DNA from: Streptomyces sp. NRRL WC-3626
GTDB lineage: Bacteria > Actinomycetota > Actinomycetes > Streptomycetales > Streptomycetaceae
Direction of reading: 5' to 3'
NCBI RefSeq assembly: GCF_000718785.1
Contig: NZ_JOCA01000010.1
Coordinates: 62,001 to 126,000, forward strand
DNA length: 64,000 nt
The notes under the pieces are model-generated. The model worked only from the letters and a program-made list of their open reading frames with translations, was not told where the DNA came from and searched no databases. Positions 28,717-37,170 of the stretch are shown here, one piece after another (within the stretch, counting starts at the first letter, position 1; each line of letters opens with the position of its first letter). Position numbers and translations under genes: made by a program.

Positions 28717-31700
28717 TTACTTCGGGTAGGCCGTCTTGACGACGAACCCGTACCGGCCCTGTCCGGTGTGGCCCTTGACCTTCATCAAGATGACCACGAC
28801 CTCGTTACCGGCATCCTCGATGGTTCTCCCGTCCGGGTGGTACCGCTTGCCCAGGGAGGGATACGCATCCCATGTCCCCGTGATCGTCCGGTACTGCTCG
28901 CCCTCTCTGGCCTTCGCAGCCCAGTCCTGGAACTTCTTCCACTTGTCGTGGTCGAAGACCTTCTGGCCGCTTGCGGTCCGCTTGCTGAAGTAGTCGCCGA
29001 CCACTCGGTCCACGGCCTGCTGAGCGATTTCCTGGCTCTTCCAGACGGTGTTGGGCTGGCCCTTTCGCGCAGCGAGCCGGAACGCTTCGGCAGCATTCGG
29101 CCGCACGTGTTCCTTCAGCGTGTGGATCTCATAGTGCCGCAGGGCCGCAAGATCCTCGTCGCCCAGGTTCAGGCAGTTGTGGACCATCACGTCCGCCGCG
29201 CCGGCTCCCTCGGTGCGCACGTAGAACGTGTGCAGGCGGTCGACGGTGAGGTCGTAGACCCGACGTGGGGCGAGCCCCGGTCGGTCGTGTACGCCGGTCA
29301 CGGCACGGAGCGTTCGGTCGGGGCTGACCAGGCGGTCACCCGGGCGCAGTTCGGAGGCGAGGACCCAGCCGCGTCCACTGGTGCGGATCTTGTGTCCCGC
29401 CGTGGTGTCCAGGCTGCTGCCGCCGGCCAACGCGATGGTCACCAGCCGTTCGGTGTCATGCCGGAACGTGTCGGTCACCGTCTCGGCGCGGGGCTTTCCG
29501 CCGCCGGGGGCGCCGGCCAGGACCTGGTCGCCCTCCCGCACGTCACGGATCATTCTGCGGGTACCGTCGGCCATCAGCACCAGAGTGTCACCGGGGAAGC
29601 TGTTGACCCTGCAAGCGGTGATGACGTCCTCGTAGGCGTTCACGCCCGCCTCGATCTTGGCCAGTGTCACCGGGTCCAGATCCAGAGTCCTCAGAGCCCT
29701 GAACGCATCGGCGACTCCGATCCCGGTCTTCATCGCGGCGTCCAGGGCGCGGATTCCCTCGGCGATCTTTTCGAACGCCTTGCCGGGGATGAAGTTGCTC
29801 GCCGCCCAGGCACAGCCGCTGACGCTGCCGTGCCAGCAGTCGACGAAGTCCTGGACCAGGACCGCCTTCAATATCCGGTAGACGACGGTCTGCTGGATGA
29901 GGTCCAGCTTGCTGAAGTGCTGGGTGACGTCCTTCTTCAAGCCGGTGAAGGACTTCCGCTCCAGGAACAGGGTGTCCTCGGAGGGACAACCGGAGGATGT
30001 CGCGGGGACGTCCGGGTTGACGCACAGGTAGTAGTCCACCGTGACGCTGAAGGTCACCGCGAAGGTGACGGTACAGCCCTCGAAGCCGATCTCTATGACG
30101 CAGTCGTTCTTCTGCTGGGCGTCGGTGATCTCGAACGTGTCCTCGTCGACCACGTAGAACGTGCCGCCGATGCCCGTGCCGGCGCCCGAGGAGACCTGTT
30201 GGTTGGCCTGGTTGCGTTCGGCGGCCTCTGCCGCTTCCTGGGCCTCCTCCGCGTACTTCAGGGCGTCCTTGGCGGCCTCCTCCGCCTCGGTGGCGGCGGC
30301 GTCCGCGCGGGTGGCCGCCGCGCGGGCCTCCTTCGCGGCCTCCTCGGCCTCCGTGGCGGCGCTACGGGCCGCTGCCGCGTCCAGGGCCGCCTCGTCGGCG
30401 GAGTCGCGGGCGGCCTTGGCGTGGCCTTCGGCCCGGCCCGCCGCCTTGTCGGCGGCCTCCGCGTCCTCGGTGGCCTGACGGTCGTACTCCACCGTGCGGG
30501 CCAGGGAAGCGACGGCCTTGGACGCGGCGAGAGCGGCGTCGGCCGAGTAGCCGAGGGCCTCCTTGGCGTAGCCGCGGGCGTCCGAGGCGTGCCCGGCGGC
30601 GTTCGCCGCGTGGACATAGGCCTGCTTCGCGTCGCCCTGCGCCTGATCGGCCAGGTTCTGCGCTGCGGACGCCTCCGACTGCGCGTTCTTGGCGTGCGCG
30701 TCGGCCACGGCCTTCTGCTGCTCGGCGATCGACTTCGACGCCTGCCCCGTCAGCACCACGAGGCTCGCGGCGGAGTCCGTGGTGACGTAGGGGGAGCCGA
30801 GCTGGATCGCGTCGTTCGCGGGCGCCGCGACCTGCTGGGCGGAGTTCCCCGCGTCCACCGCGGCCTGCGCGGTGACGTGGGCGAAGCCCGCCGCCTTCGC
30901 GGACGCGGCCACGGCCTTGCCGGCCTCCTTGCCCGCCTCGTTGGCGTGCGACTTGGCGGTCTTGGCCTGTGCTTCCGCCTCGTCGGCCAGTTCGACGGCC
31001 GTCTTCGCCTCGGCCGCGGCGTGCTTCGACGCCTGGATGGCGTCCGCCGCGGCACTCGTCGCGGTCTTCACCGCGGCGTCGGCCTTCAGCTTCGCCGCCT
31101 GGGCGCCGTCCGACGCCGCACGGGCCCGCTTGGCGGCGGCCTCCGCACGGGTCGCGGCGGCGTCCGCCTCCGAGGCCGCCGTCGTCGCGGCGTCGGCCGC
31201 GGAACGGGCCCTCGTCGCGGCCGCCTCGGCGTCGTCGGCGTGCCCGGCGGCCGCGTCGGCCGCCGCCCTGGACTCCTGCGCGTTGGCGTCGGCCTCGTGC
31301 GCCTGGGCGTACGCCTCCTTCGCGTCCGCCTTCGCGCGCGCGGCGTCGGCCTTCTGCTCCGCGTCCCAGGCGTCGTCGCGCAGATCGCGGGCCTTGTCCT
31401 TGGCCTTGACCGCGGCGTCCCTCTTGTCGGACGCCGTGCCCTCGGCCGCCTCCGCCTTGTCCCTGGCGTCCTTGGCCTTCGTGGCCTCGCTCTCGGCGGT
31501 CCTGCGGTGCTCGGCGGCCTCCGCCTGCTTGGCGGCGGCCGTCTTCTTCTCCGCCTCGGCCGTCTTCTCCTCGGCCTCGGCTTCCAGCCGCTTGGCGTGC
31601 GCGTCGGCTGCGGCCGTCTTGGCCTCGCCCTCGGCCTTCAGCGCCTCGGCGAGCTTGGCCTCCGCGGTCTCCTTGTCCTTCTTCGCGTTGTCCCGGTGCA

Positions 31701-33645
31701 CCTTGGCCGCGTCGGCGGCCGCCTTCGCCTGCAGTTCGGCGGTGTGGGCGGCCTCCCTGCGGAACTCGGCCTTGGACTGGGCGGCCTGGGCGAGCGCCCG
31801 CTGGGCGATGGTCTCGCCGTCACCGGCGGACGCCCGGGTGGCGGCCTCGGCCGTCTCCGCGGCCTTCACCAGCGCCTCCAGCGCGGCCACCGCACCCTTG
31901 GTGACCTGTGCCTTCTGCTGACCCGACAGCAGACCGCGGCCGCGCGGCGCCCCATTGGCGTCGGCTACGGCGTAGGCGGCCTGAGTGGCGGTGTCCGACG
32001 AGGTGCCGGCCTTCTTCGCCGCCTCGAACTGGGCCCTGACGGCGGCGAGCTGCTTCTTGGCCTGCGTCTGGGCGTCGGTGACGCCCTTCTTCGCCTTGTC
32101 GAACTGCGCCTTGTCCGGGTACGACAGGCTGTCGGTGCCCTTGTGGCCGGACGGCTTGATCAGGAACTTCTGCGAGGACGCGTTCTTGCAGTCCCACAGC
32201 CGCGCGTCCGTGCTCTTGGTGAACGCGCTCAGGTCCAGGCACTTGCCGGTGGTCAGGCTCTTCAGCGGAGCGGTGGCGCGGGCGTCGCCCTGCCACGACT
32301 GGCCCTTGGACTTGTAGCAGTCCGAGATCTGGATCTTCGTGCCGTTCGCCGAGGCGTTCCCGGCGACGTCCAGGCACTTCTGCGAGCCGACGTTGCGCAG
32401 GTGGAGGTCGTCCTCGCTGCCCTCGAGCGTCCACTGCTGGGCCGCGCCGCCGTTGCACGTGTAGATCTGGACGGGCGTGCCGTTGGTCTTGCCGCCGCCG
32501 GCGACGTCCAGGCAGCTGCCCTTCGCGCCCGGCACCTCGATCGCCGCCGGGCTGTCACCGATCCAGCCCACCCCGCCGGCGGACCAGTAGTCCTGCCAGC
32601 GGACGAGGTGGTCGGCGATCCAGGACTGGCCGAGCATGTCGGCCATGGCCTCGGAGCCCTTGGTCAGGGCGGTGGTGGCCGCACGGTTGGCGTCGAGGAT
32701 CTGGTTGCGCTGGACGGCCTGGGAGCCGATCTCCTGCTGCCACTCCTGCGCGGCGACGTCCTCCATCCCGCGCAGGACCTGGTTCGGGTCGATCGGGTCC
32801 TGCCACGCGCAGGACGCGAACCGCGCCTTCAGGTCCTCGACGGCGATCCGGTACTCCGCCGTGCCCGGCTCGGGGGCGGTGCGGGGGAAGCCGCCGGAGG
32901 CCAGGAACAGCCGGGCGTCGTCCGCGCTCATCGGGTCGAACCCGTCCGTCAGCTCCTCGAACGCCCGTGTCTCGTAGTACCGCGGGTCCGGAACGCCGGA
33001 CTCCTCGCCGTAGAGCGGGGTCCCGAGGTCGGTGACGGCCTTGACGACCTTCTCGTCCGCCTCCGGGGTCGGGTCGTAGAAGCTGAACTCGGCGTTCCAG
33101 TCGGGGCCGCCGGCCCACTTGCCGAGCCCGGTCTGGTCGTAGAAGTCGTCGCCCTCGTGGACGCCGGGCACCCACTGGAACCCGGTGACGGTGAACCCGC
33201 CGGGGACCTCGAGGCCGTCGAGGGGCCTCTCCCACGCGTCCCGGCGCGAGTAGAGACGGTCCCAGGTGGCGTCCCAGTCGTCCCGGTCCTTCTCGTGCGC
33301 CGCACGCAGCGGACCGTCAAAGGCTCCGTCCAGATCGGCCAGTTCGCGCAGCTTCTCCGGGGTCTGGTTGAGGGCGTCCTGCGCGAAGCCGTACATGCCC
33401 GGCCCGCCCAGGCGCAGCGCGTCGTTCATCAGGCACTGGTCGAAGCGGAGTTGCTCGTCGGCCGTGGTCTCGAACCAGTCGTCCGGCCGGTCGCTCGACT
33501 GGGCACCGGCGGGCAGGCCCATGGGTTCGGGCCGTACGACGAGTGAGGCCAGCACGGCGACGGCGGTCAGCAGGAGGAATATTCGGGCGAGTGCTCGGTG
33601 TCTCGCCGATGTCACCATCGGGAAGACGGGTGGTCTGGAGCGCAA
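28717..33645 (-). CDS. Polymorphic toxin with ricin-type lectin, coiled coil, HINT and RNase-like toxin domain
   Basis: Secreted protein of 1642 residues. A signal sequence lies at about 13-40 (IFLLLTAVAVLASLVV). An unrecognised region to about 365 is followed by a ricin-B type lectin at about 368-498 (three CLDVAG/CLDL repeats with QQW and QSW motifs). An Ala/Lys/Glu-rich coiled coil spans about 520-1150. After a Cys-containing domain, a HINT domain at about 1343-1490 runs from CRVNSFPGDTLVLMADG to VMVHNC. The last 152 residues are the toxin, with HTLKEHV near 1507 and terminal VVKTAYPK, resembling CdiA-type RNase (BECR/RNase A-like) toxins. TTG 33645 was chosen for AAGGGG 8 bases upstream; ATG 33618 is the alternative. 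Confidence 0.8.
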   Translation of the reverse strand: MRSRPPVFPMVTSARHRALARIFLLLTAVAVLASLVVRPEPMGLPAGAQSSDRPDDWFETTADEQLRFDQCLMNDALRLGGPGMYGFAQDALNQTPEKLRELADLDGAFDGPLRAAHEKDRDDWDATWDRLYSRRDAWERPLDGLEVPGGFTVTGFQWVPGVHEGDDFYDQTGLGKWAGGPDWNAEFSFYDPTPEADEKVVKAVTDLGTPLYGEESGVPDPRYYETRAFEELTDGFDPMSADDARLFLASGGFPRTAPEPGTAEYRIAVEDLKARFASCAWQDPIDPNQVLRGMEDVAAQEWQQEIGSQAVQRNQILDANRAATTALTKGSEAMADMLGQSWIADHLVRWQDYWSAGGVGWIGDSPAAIEVPGAKGSCLDVAGGGKTNGTPVQIYTCNGGAAQQWTLEGSEDDLHLRNVGSQKCLDVAGNASANGTKIQISDCYKSKGQSWQGDARATAPLKSLTTGKCLDLSAFTKSTDARLWDCKNASSQKFLIKPSGHKGTDSLSYPDKAQFDKAKKGVTDAQTQAKKQLAAVRAQFEAAKKAGTSSDTATQAAYAVADANGAPRGRGLLSGQQKAQVTKGAVAALEALVKAAETAEAATRASAGDGETIAQRALAQAAQSKAEFRREAAHTAELQAKAAADAAKVHRDNAKKDKETAEAKLAEALKAEGEAKTAAADAHAKRLEAEAEEKTAEAEKKTAAAKQAEAAEHRRTAESEATKAKDARDKAEAAEGTASDKRDAAVKAKDKARDLRDDAWDAEQKADAARAKADAKEAYAQAHEADANAQESRAAADAAAGHADDAEAAATRARSAADAATTAASEADAAATRAEAAAKRARAASDGAQAAKLKADAAVKTATSAAADAIQASKHAAAEAKTAVELADEAEAQAKTAKSHANEAGKEAGKAVAASAKAAGFAHVTAQAAVDAGNSAQQVAAPANDAIQLGSPYVTTDSAASLVVLTGQASKSIAEQQKAVADAHAKNAQSEASAAQNLADQAQGDAKQAYVHAANAAGHASDARGYAKEALGYSADAALAASKAVASLARTVEYDRQATEDAEAADKAAGRAEGHAKAARDSADEAALDAAAARSAATEAEEAAKEARAAATRADAAATEAEEAAKDALKYAEEAQEAAEAAERNQANQQVSSGAGTGIGGTFYVVDEDTFEITDAQQKNDCVIEIGFEGCTVTFAVTFSVTVDYYLCVNPDVPATSSGCPSEDTLFLERKSFTGLKKDVTQHFSKLDLIQQTVVYRILKAVLVQDFVDCWHGSVSGCAWAASNFIPGKAFEKIAEGIRALDAAMKTGIGVADAFRALRTLDLDPVTLAKIEAGVNAYEDVITACRVNSFPGDTLVLMADGTRRMIRDVREGDQVLAGAPGGGKPRAETVTDTFRHDTERLVTIALAGGSSLDTTAGHKIRTSGRGWVLASELRPGDRLVSPDRTLRAVTGVHDRPGLAPRRVYDLTVDRLHTFYVRTEGAGAADVMVHNCLNLGDEDLAALRHYEIHTLKEHVRPNAAEAFRLAARKGQPNTVWKSQEIAQQAVDRVVGDYFSKRTASGQKVFDHDKWKKFQDWAAKAREGEQYRTITGTWDAYPSLGKRYHPDGRTIEDAGNEVVVILMKVKGHTGQGRYGFVVKTAYPK

Positions 33646-34077
33646 GGGCGCATCCCCTTTGTATGGCAGGAGACGGCCGGGAAGGCGCCGGTGAGGGCGC
33701 CTCGACTCTTGTGGAGTCAGGAACCGCGACGGTCGTCCGGTACGGGATGCACGGATGGCGGATGGCGTGGCATGCGACGCGCCCCTCCCCGTGGCGGCGC
33801 TGTTCCCCCGGTCGCTTATGGATGTGCGCGGGACGGGCTGGTCGGGCCCGGCGGCGCGGGCGTAACACTAGGCAGTTGCCCGGGTACGGGGAAGAGTGAC
33901 CGGTTCCGTCTTCGGAGGAGGTTGGCCGGATTGTGGCTACCGGTCGGTAGCGGTTCTCGTTCTCCGTTTTCGCGTACCTAAGGGGCGCCTGTGAAGTTCC
34001 GGTGCTCGAGTGGTGACCGAAGTGGTCGTATGTCGATCGAAGTTGGCCGGTAATGCGCAATAGTCGCTGAGTGACTG
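33646..34077. other. Gene-free region upstream of the toxin
   Basis: 432 bases with no supported ORF. It must carry the toxin promoter on the minus strand, but no clear hexamer pair stands out. Contents seen: a 14-base palindrome (33937-33950), TTGGCCGG at 33922-33929 and again near 34044, and GACTC/GAGTC near 33703-33717. The 3' part is less GC-rich than the flanks. Confidence 0.5.
33937..33950. promoter_or_regulatory. Palindrome upstream of the toxin gene
   Basis: CTACCG-GT-CGGTAG, a perfect 6-base inverted repeat with a 2-base centre, about 290 bases before the toxin start. Possible operator; the regulator is unknown. Confidence 0.35.
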
Positions 34078-35025
34078 TCAGGTGCGCGCCCGCTTGCGCA
34101 GCCGCTCGTGCTGTCCCGACCAGAAGTACTTCTGCGCCAGCAGCGTCGCGGTGCCCGACAGCGTGATGCCGAGCAGGTTGAGCAGGAGCTGTTCGGTGGA
34201 ACCCCAGGTCTGGACCGTGTCGCCGTAGCTCAGCGCCACCGCCGCGTTCGCCGCCGCCGGGACCGTCGTCACCGAGATGGCCACACCGACCAGCGCGCCG
34301 GACTTCGCGGACGTCAGGGAGAGCGTGCCGGCCGCGCCCGCCAGCAGCGCCACCATGAAGGAGAACCAGTCCGGGGCGTACACGAAACCGGTCTGCGGCC
34401 GTTCGCCCTCCAGGCCCTCCTCGGTGAACAGCCCCACCGCGTCCATGAAGAGGCTGAACCCCACGGTCACCGTCATCGCCACCACGAAACCCACCAGCAG
34501 GGCGATCACCGACCGCAGCGCGAGGCGCGGCCGGCGCTGCACCGCCGCCGTGCAGATACCGGCCAGCGGCCCGAACTCCGGGCCCACCGCCATCGCGCCC
34601 ACGATCAGGACCGCGTTGTCCAGCACCACACCGCAGGCGGCGATCATCGTGGCCAGCGTGAGGAACGCGAGATAGGTGACCGAGAGCGTCGACTCCTCGT
34701 GCGTGGCCTCCGTCAGGTGCTCCCACAGCACCGCGTCCGCGCTCTCGCCCGGCGCGTCCTTCTCCGCCTGCTCGGCCCGCTTCGACAGCGACAGGCCGAT
34801 GTCGTCCACCGCGATGGAGCCGTCCGTCTCCAGCCCCAGCCGCTGCAGCTCGCTCAGCAGGTCGTCGCCCGCCTCCCGTGCCACGTCGCACAGCACCAGG
34901 TCCCCCGCGGGATCACGGGCCGCGCCCGGCAGCACACACAGATGCGCGGTGCCGACCGTCCCCTCGATCAGCCGGACCACGTCCTCGGTCTTCCCGGCCG
35001 GTGTGATCAGTCGCAGGTGCAGCAT
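34078..35025 (-). CDS. DUF389 membrane protein
   Basis: 315 residues. The N-terminal 100 residues form an ACT-like cytoplasmic domain (MLHLRLITPAGKTEDVVRLIEGTVG). It is followed by about six membrane segments with the DUF389 signature VLDNAVLIVGAMAVGPEFGPLAG near 135-158 and further Gly/Ala-rich segments. Function is unknown; a transport or channel role is often assumed. It starts 16 bases after coaA on the same strand, so it is probably cotranscribed. Confidence 0.85.
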   Translation of the reverse strand: MLHLRLITPAGKTEDVVRLIEGTVGTAHLCVLPGAARDPAGDLVLCDVAREAGDDLLSELQRLGLETDGSIAVDDIGLSLSKRAEQAEKDAPGESADAVLWEHLTEATHEESTLSVTYLAFLTLATMIAACGVVLDNAVLIVGAMAVGPEFGPLAGICTAAVQRRPRLALRSVIALLVGFVVAMTVTVGFSLFMDAVGLFTEEGLEGERPQTGFVYAPDWFSFMVALLAGAAGTLSLTSAKSGALVGVAISVTTVPAAANAAVALSYGDTVQTWGSTEQLLLNLLGITLSGTATLLAQKYFWSGQHERLRKRART

Positions 35026-35041
35026 GGCCCGCAGCGTAGCG

Positions 35042-36031
35042 TCATAGTTTGCGCAGGCTGAGGCGCTGGACCTTGTGGTCGGGGCCCTTGCGCAGCACCA
35101 GCGTGGCCCGGCCCCGGGTCGGGACGATGTTCTCCACCAGGTTGGGCTTGTTGATGGTGCGCCACATCGTGCGGGCGTAGTCCAGGGCCTCCTCCTCGGA
35201 GACCTGGGTGTACTTGCGGAAGTACGACGACGGGTCCTGGAACGCGGTCTCCCGCAGCCGCTTGAAGCGGTTGAGGTACCAGCGCTCGACGTCCTCCGTG
35301 CGGGCGTCCACGTACACGCTGAAGTCGAAGTAGTCGGCGAGGCCCACGCGCGTACGCCCGTCCTGGCCGGGCAGGGCCGGCTGGAGGACGTTGAGTCCCT
35401 CGACGATCAGGATGTCCGGGCGGCGCACGGTGAGCTTCTCGCCCGGGACGATGTCGTAGATCAGGTGGGAGTAGACGGGGGCGGTGACCTCCCCCTTGCC
35501 CGCTTTGATGTCGGCGACGAAACGGGTCAGCGCGCGGCGGTCGTACGACTCGGGGAAACCTTTCCGCGACATCAGGCCCCGTTCCTGCAGCTCTTTCGTC
35601 GGCAGCAGGAAACCGTCCGTCGTCACCAGCTCCACGCGCGGGTGCTCGGGCCAGCGGGACAGCAGGGCCCGCAGCAGACGGGAGACCGTGGACTTGCCGA
35701 CCGCCACCGAACCGGCGACCCCTATGACGAAGGGCGTGCCCGACTGGGAGCCCTTCTCGCCGAGGAACGTGTTCAGGGCGCCGCGCAGTCCGTCGGTGGC
35801 GCCGACGTAGAGATTGAGCAGCCGGGACAGCGGGAGGTAGATGTCCCGCACCTCGTCGAGGTCGATGACATCACCGAGACCGCGCAGCTGTTCGACCTCC
35901 GCCGCCGACAGGGGCAGCGGAGTCTTGTCGCGCAGCGCGCTCCACTCGGCACGGGTGAGGTCCATGTAGGGAGTCGCCTCCGGCCGCTGCCGGTGGGCGC
36001 TCCCGGGTATCGAGGAGACCGGAGAGATCAC
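35042..36031 (-). CDS. coaA: Type I pantothenate kinase
   Basis: First step of CoA synthesis, pantothenate to 4'-phosphopantothenate; 329 residues. The P-loop [12 protein letters not shown] lies near 103-114, with the family motifs TTDGFLLP and [11 protein letters not shown]. The long N-terminus is usual in actinobacteria. The GTG at 36031 has a TAACAA-like -10 box 6-7 bases upstream, suggesting a leaderless mRNA. CoA made here feeds the AcpS reaction encoded 4 kb away. Confidence 0.95.
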   Translation of the reverse strand: MISPVSSIPGSAHRQRPEATPYMDLTRAEWSALRDKTPLPLSAAEVEQLRGLGDVIDLDEVRDIYLPLSRLLNLYVGATDGLRGALNTFLGEKGSQSGTPFVIGVAGSVAVGKSTVSRLLRALLSRWPEHPRVELVTTDGFLLPTKELQERGLMSRKGFPESYDRRALTRFVADIKAGKGEVTAPVYSHLIYDIVPGEKLTVRRPDILIVEGLNVLQPALPGQDGRTRVGLADYFDFSVYVDARTEDVERWYLNRFKRLRETAFQDPSSYFRKYTQVSEEEALDYARTMWRTINKPNLVENIVPTRGRATLVLRKGPDHKVQRLSLRKL

Positions 36032-36254
36032 AGTCCATTGTTAACGGAGTTCGAACGAGGCGACAGGTGGGCTGTGTCACGCCGCTCGCCGCACCCGTGG
36101 TCGCGCCGGTGGTCGTGCCAGGTCACGTGGCCGTCACGGTCGTATACCGGGTGATCATCCGGTGATCGTCTGTGCGGTCGCTGTGTAAGGAATCCGTCTA
36201 TGGTGCGCGCAATGCGTCGCGGATTCCTCCGCGCCTTCGAGAAAGAGTTCCCAC

Positions 36255-37043
36255 GTGAGAACCACCGCCGTCCGCCGTACCGCTCTCGCCGCCTCCGCCG
36301 CCGCGCTCGCCCTCCTGGTCACCGCCTGCGGTGGCTCCGGCGACGAGGACAAGGCCGGCGACGGCAAGGGCAAGGGCGACTCGAGCGCCTCCGCGTCCGC
36401 CGAGCCCGCGGCGAAGGCGCTGACCGCCGCCGAGCTGGAGAAGGCGGGACTGGCGCAGGCGGACGTCAAGAGCGGCAAGGTGGCCACCAAGGTCGTGGCG
36501 ACGGACGACATCGCCAAGGACCAGGTCAAGACGGAGGACGCGGCCTGTCTGCCGCTGGCCCACGCCCAGGCGGGGGTGGCCCAGAGCGAGCCGTCGGCGA
36601 CCGTGAAGCGGTCCTGGACGGGCGAGCCCGTGAAGCCGTCCGAGGGCACCAGCCCCGAGGACACCCTGCTGGCCGCTCTCGACGTCGACAAGATGCTCAT
36701 CACCCTCGCCTCCTACGAGGGCGACGGCGCCGCGCAGGCGATGAAGGGCCTGACCGACGCCGCCGGGAAGTGCGCGGGCGGCTACACCGCCAGCGTGTCC
36801 GGCGAGGACATGAAGGTCGTCAAGGTCGCCACGGCCGCCGCGGAGGGCGGTGACGAGAGCTCCGCCGTCACCCTGACCGTCGCCGCCGACGAGGACATCC
36901 AGGCACCCAACAAGATCATCGTCGTGCGCAAGGGCGCCACGCTGGTCACCTTCAGCGCCGTCAACCTGGCCGCCATGGCCACCGGTGAGGACTTCGACGT
37001 CCCGGCGGACGTCGTCGAGGCCCAGGTCGGCAAGCTCGGCTGA
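36255..37043 (+). CDS. Putative lipoprotein, Ala/Lys-rich
   Basis: 262 residues with a clear lipoprotein signal: basic start, hydrophobic stretch ALAASAAALALLVTAC, and a lipobox ending at the Cys in VTAC. A Lys/Asp/Ser-rich linker precedes a domain of about 200 residues rich in alternating beta and helix. No family recognised. It probably sits on the outer face of the membrane. Weak binding site before the GTG. A terminator follows, so it is monocistronic. Confidence 0.75.
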   Translation: MRTTAVRRTALAASAAALALLVTACGGSGDEDKAGDGKGKGDSSASASAEPAAKALTAAELEKAGLAQADVKSGKVATKVVATDDIAKDQVKTEDAACLPLAHAQAGVAQSEPSATVKRSWTGEPVKPSEGTSPEDTLLAALDVDKMLITLASYEGDGAAQAMKGLTDAAGKCAGGYTASVSGEDMKVVKVATAAAEGGDESSAVTLTVAADEDIQAPNKIIVVRKGATLVTFSAVNLAAMATGEDFDVPADVVEAQVGKLG

Positions 37044-37069
37044 GTCGGTCTCACATCCCCCGGATCCCG

Positions 37070-37109
37070 TTCCCACCGGTGCACGGACACGTTCGTGCAC
37101 CGGTGGGAA
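37070..37109 (+). terminator. Terminator after the lipoprotein gene
   Basis: A perfect 16-bp stem (37070-37085 with 37094-37109) with an 8-base loop, followed by TTTCC. Confidence 0.8.
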
Positions 37110-37157
37110 TTTCCGATTCCGGGCACGCGGGAGCCATTTCCGGCCGCTGACGGACCG

Positions 37158-37163
37158 TAGGCT
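37158..37163 (+). promoter_or_regulatory. -10 box of leaderless glmS promoter
   Basis: TAGGCT ends 7 bases before the glmS ATG. There is no room for a 5' leader, so no glmS ribozyme can be present. Confidence 0.5.
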
Positions 37164-37170
37164 GCCGGGC

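Noticed and set aside
29167..29614. Intein in the toxin gene
   Set aside because: The HINT domain lacks an extein after it in the usual sense and is followed by a toxin tip, matching polymorphic-toxin HINT domains rather than an intein interrupting an enzyme.
28714..33546. A 1610-codon open frame on the plus strand opposite the toxin gene
   Set aside because: It is the mirror of GC-rich codons in the real minus-strand gene. The product is Gly/Arg/Leu repeats with no domain, while the minus strand encodes recognisable domains.
37110..37170. glmS ribozyme
   Set aside because: The likely transcript starts at the ATG, leaving no leader for a ribozyme.
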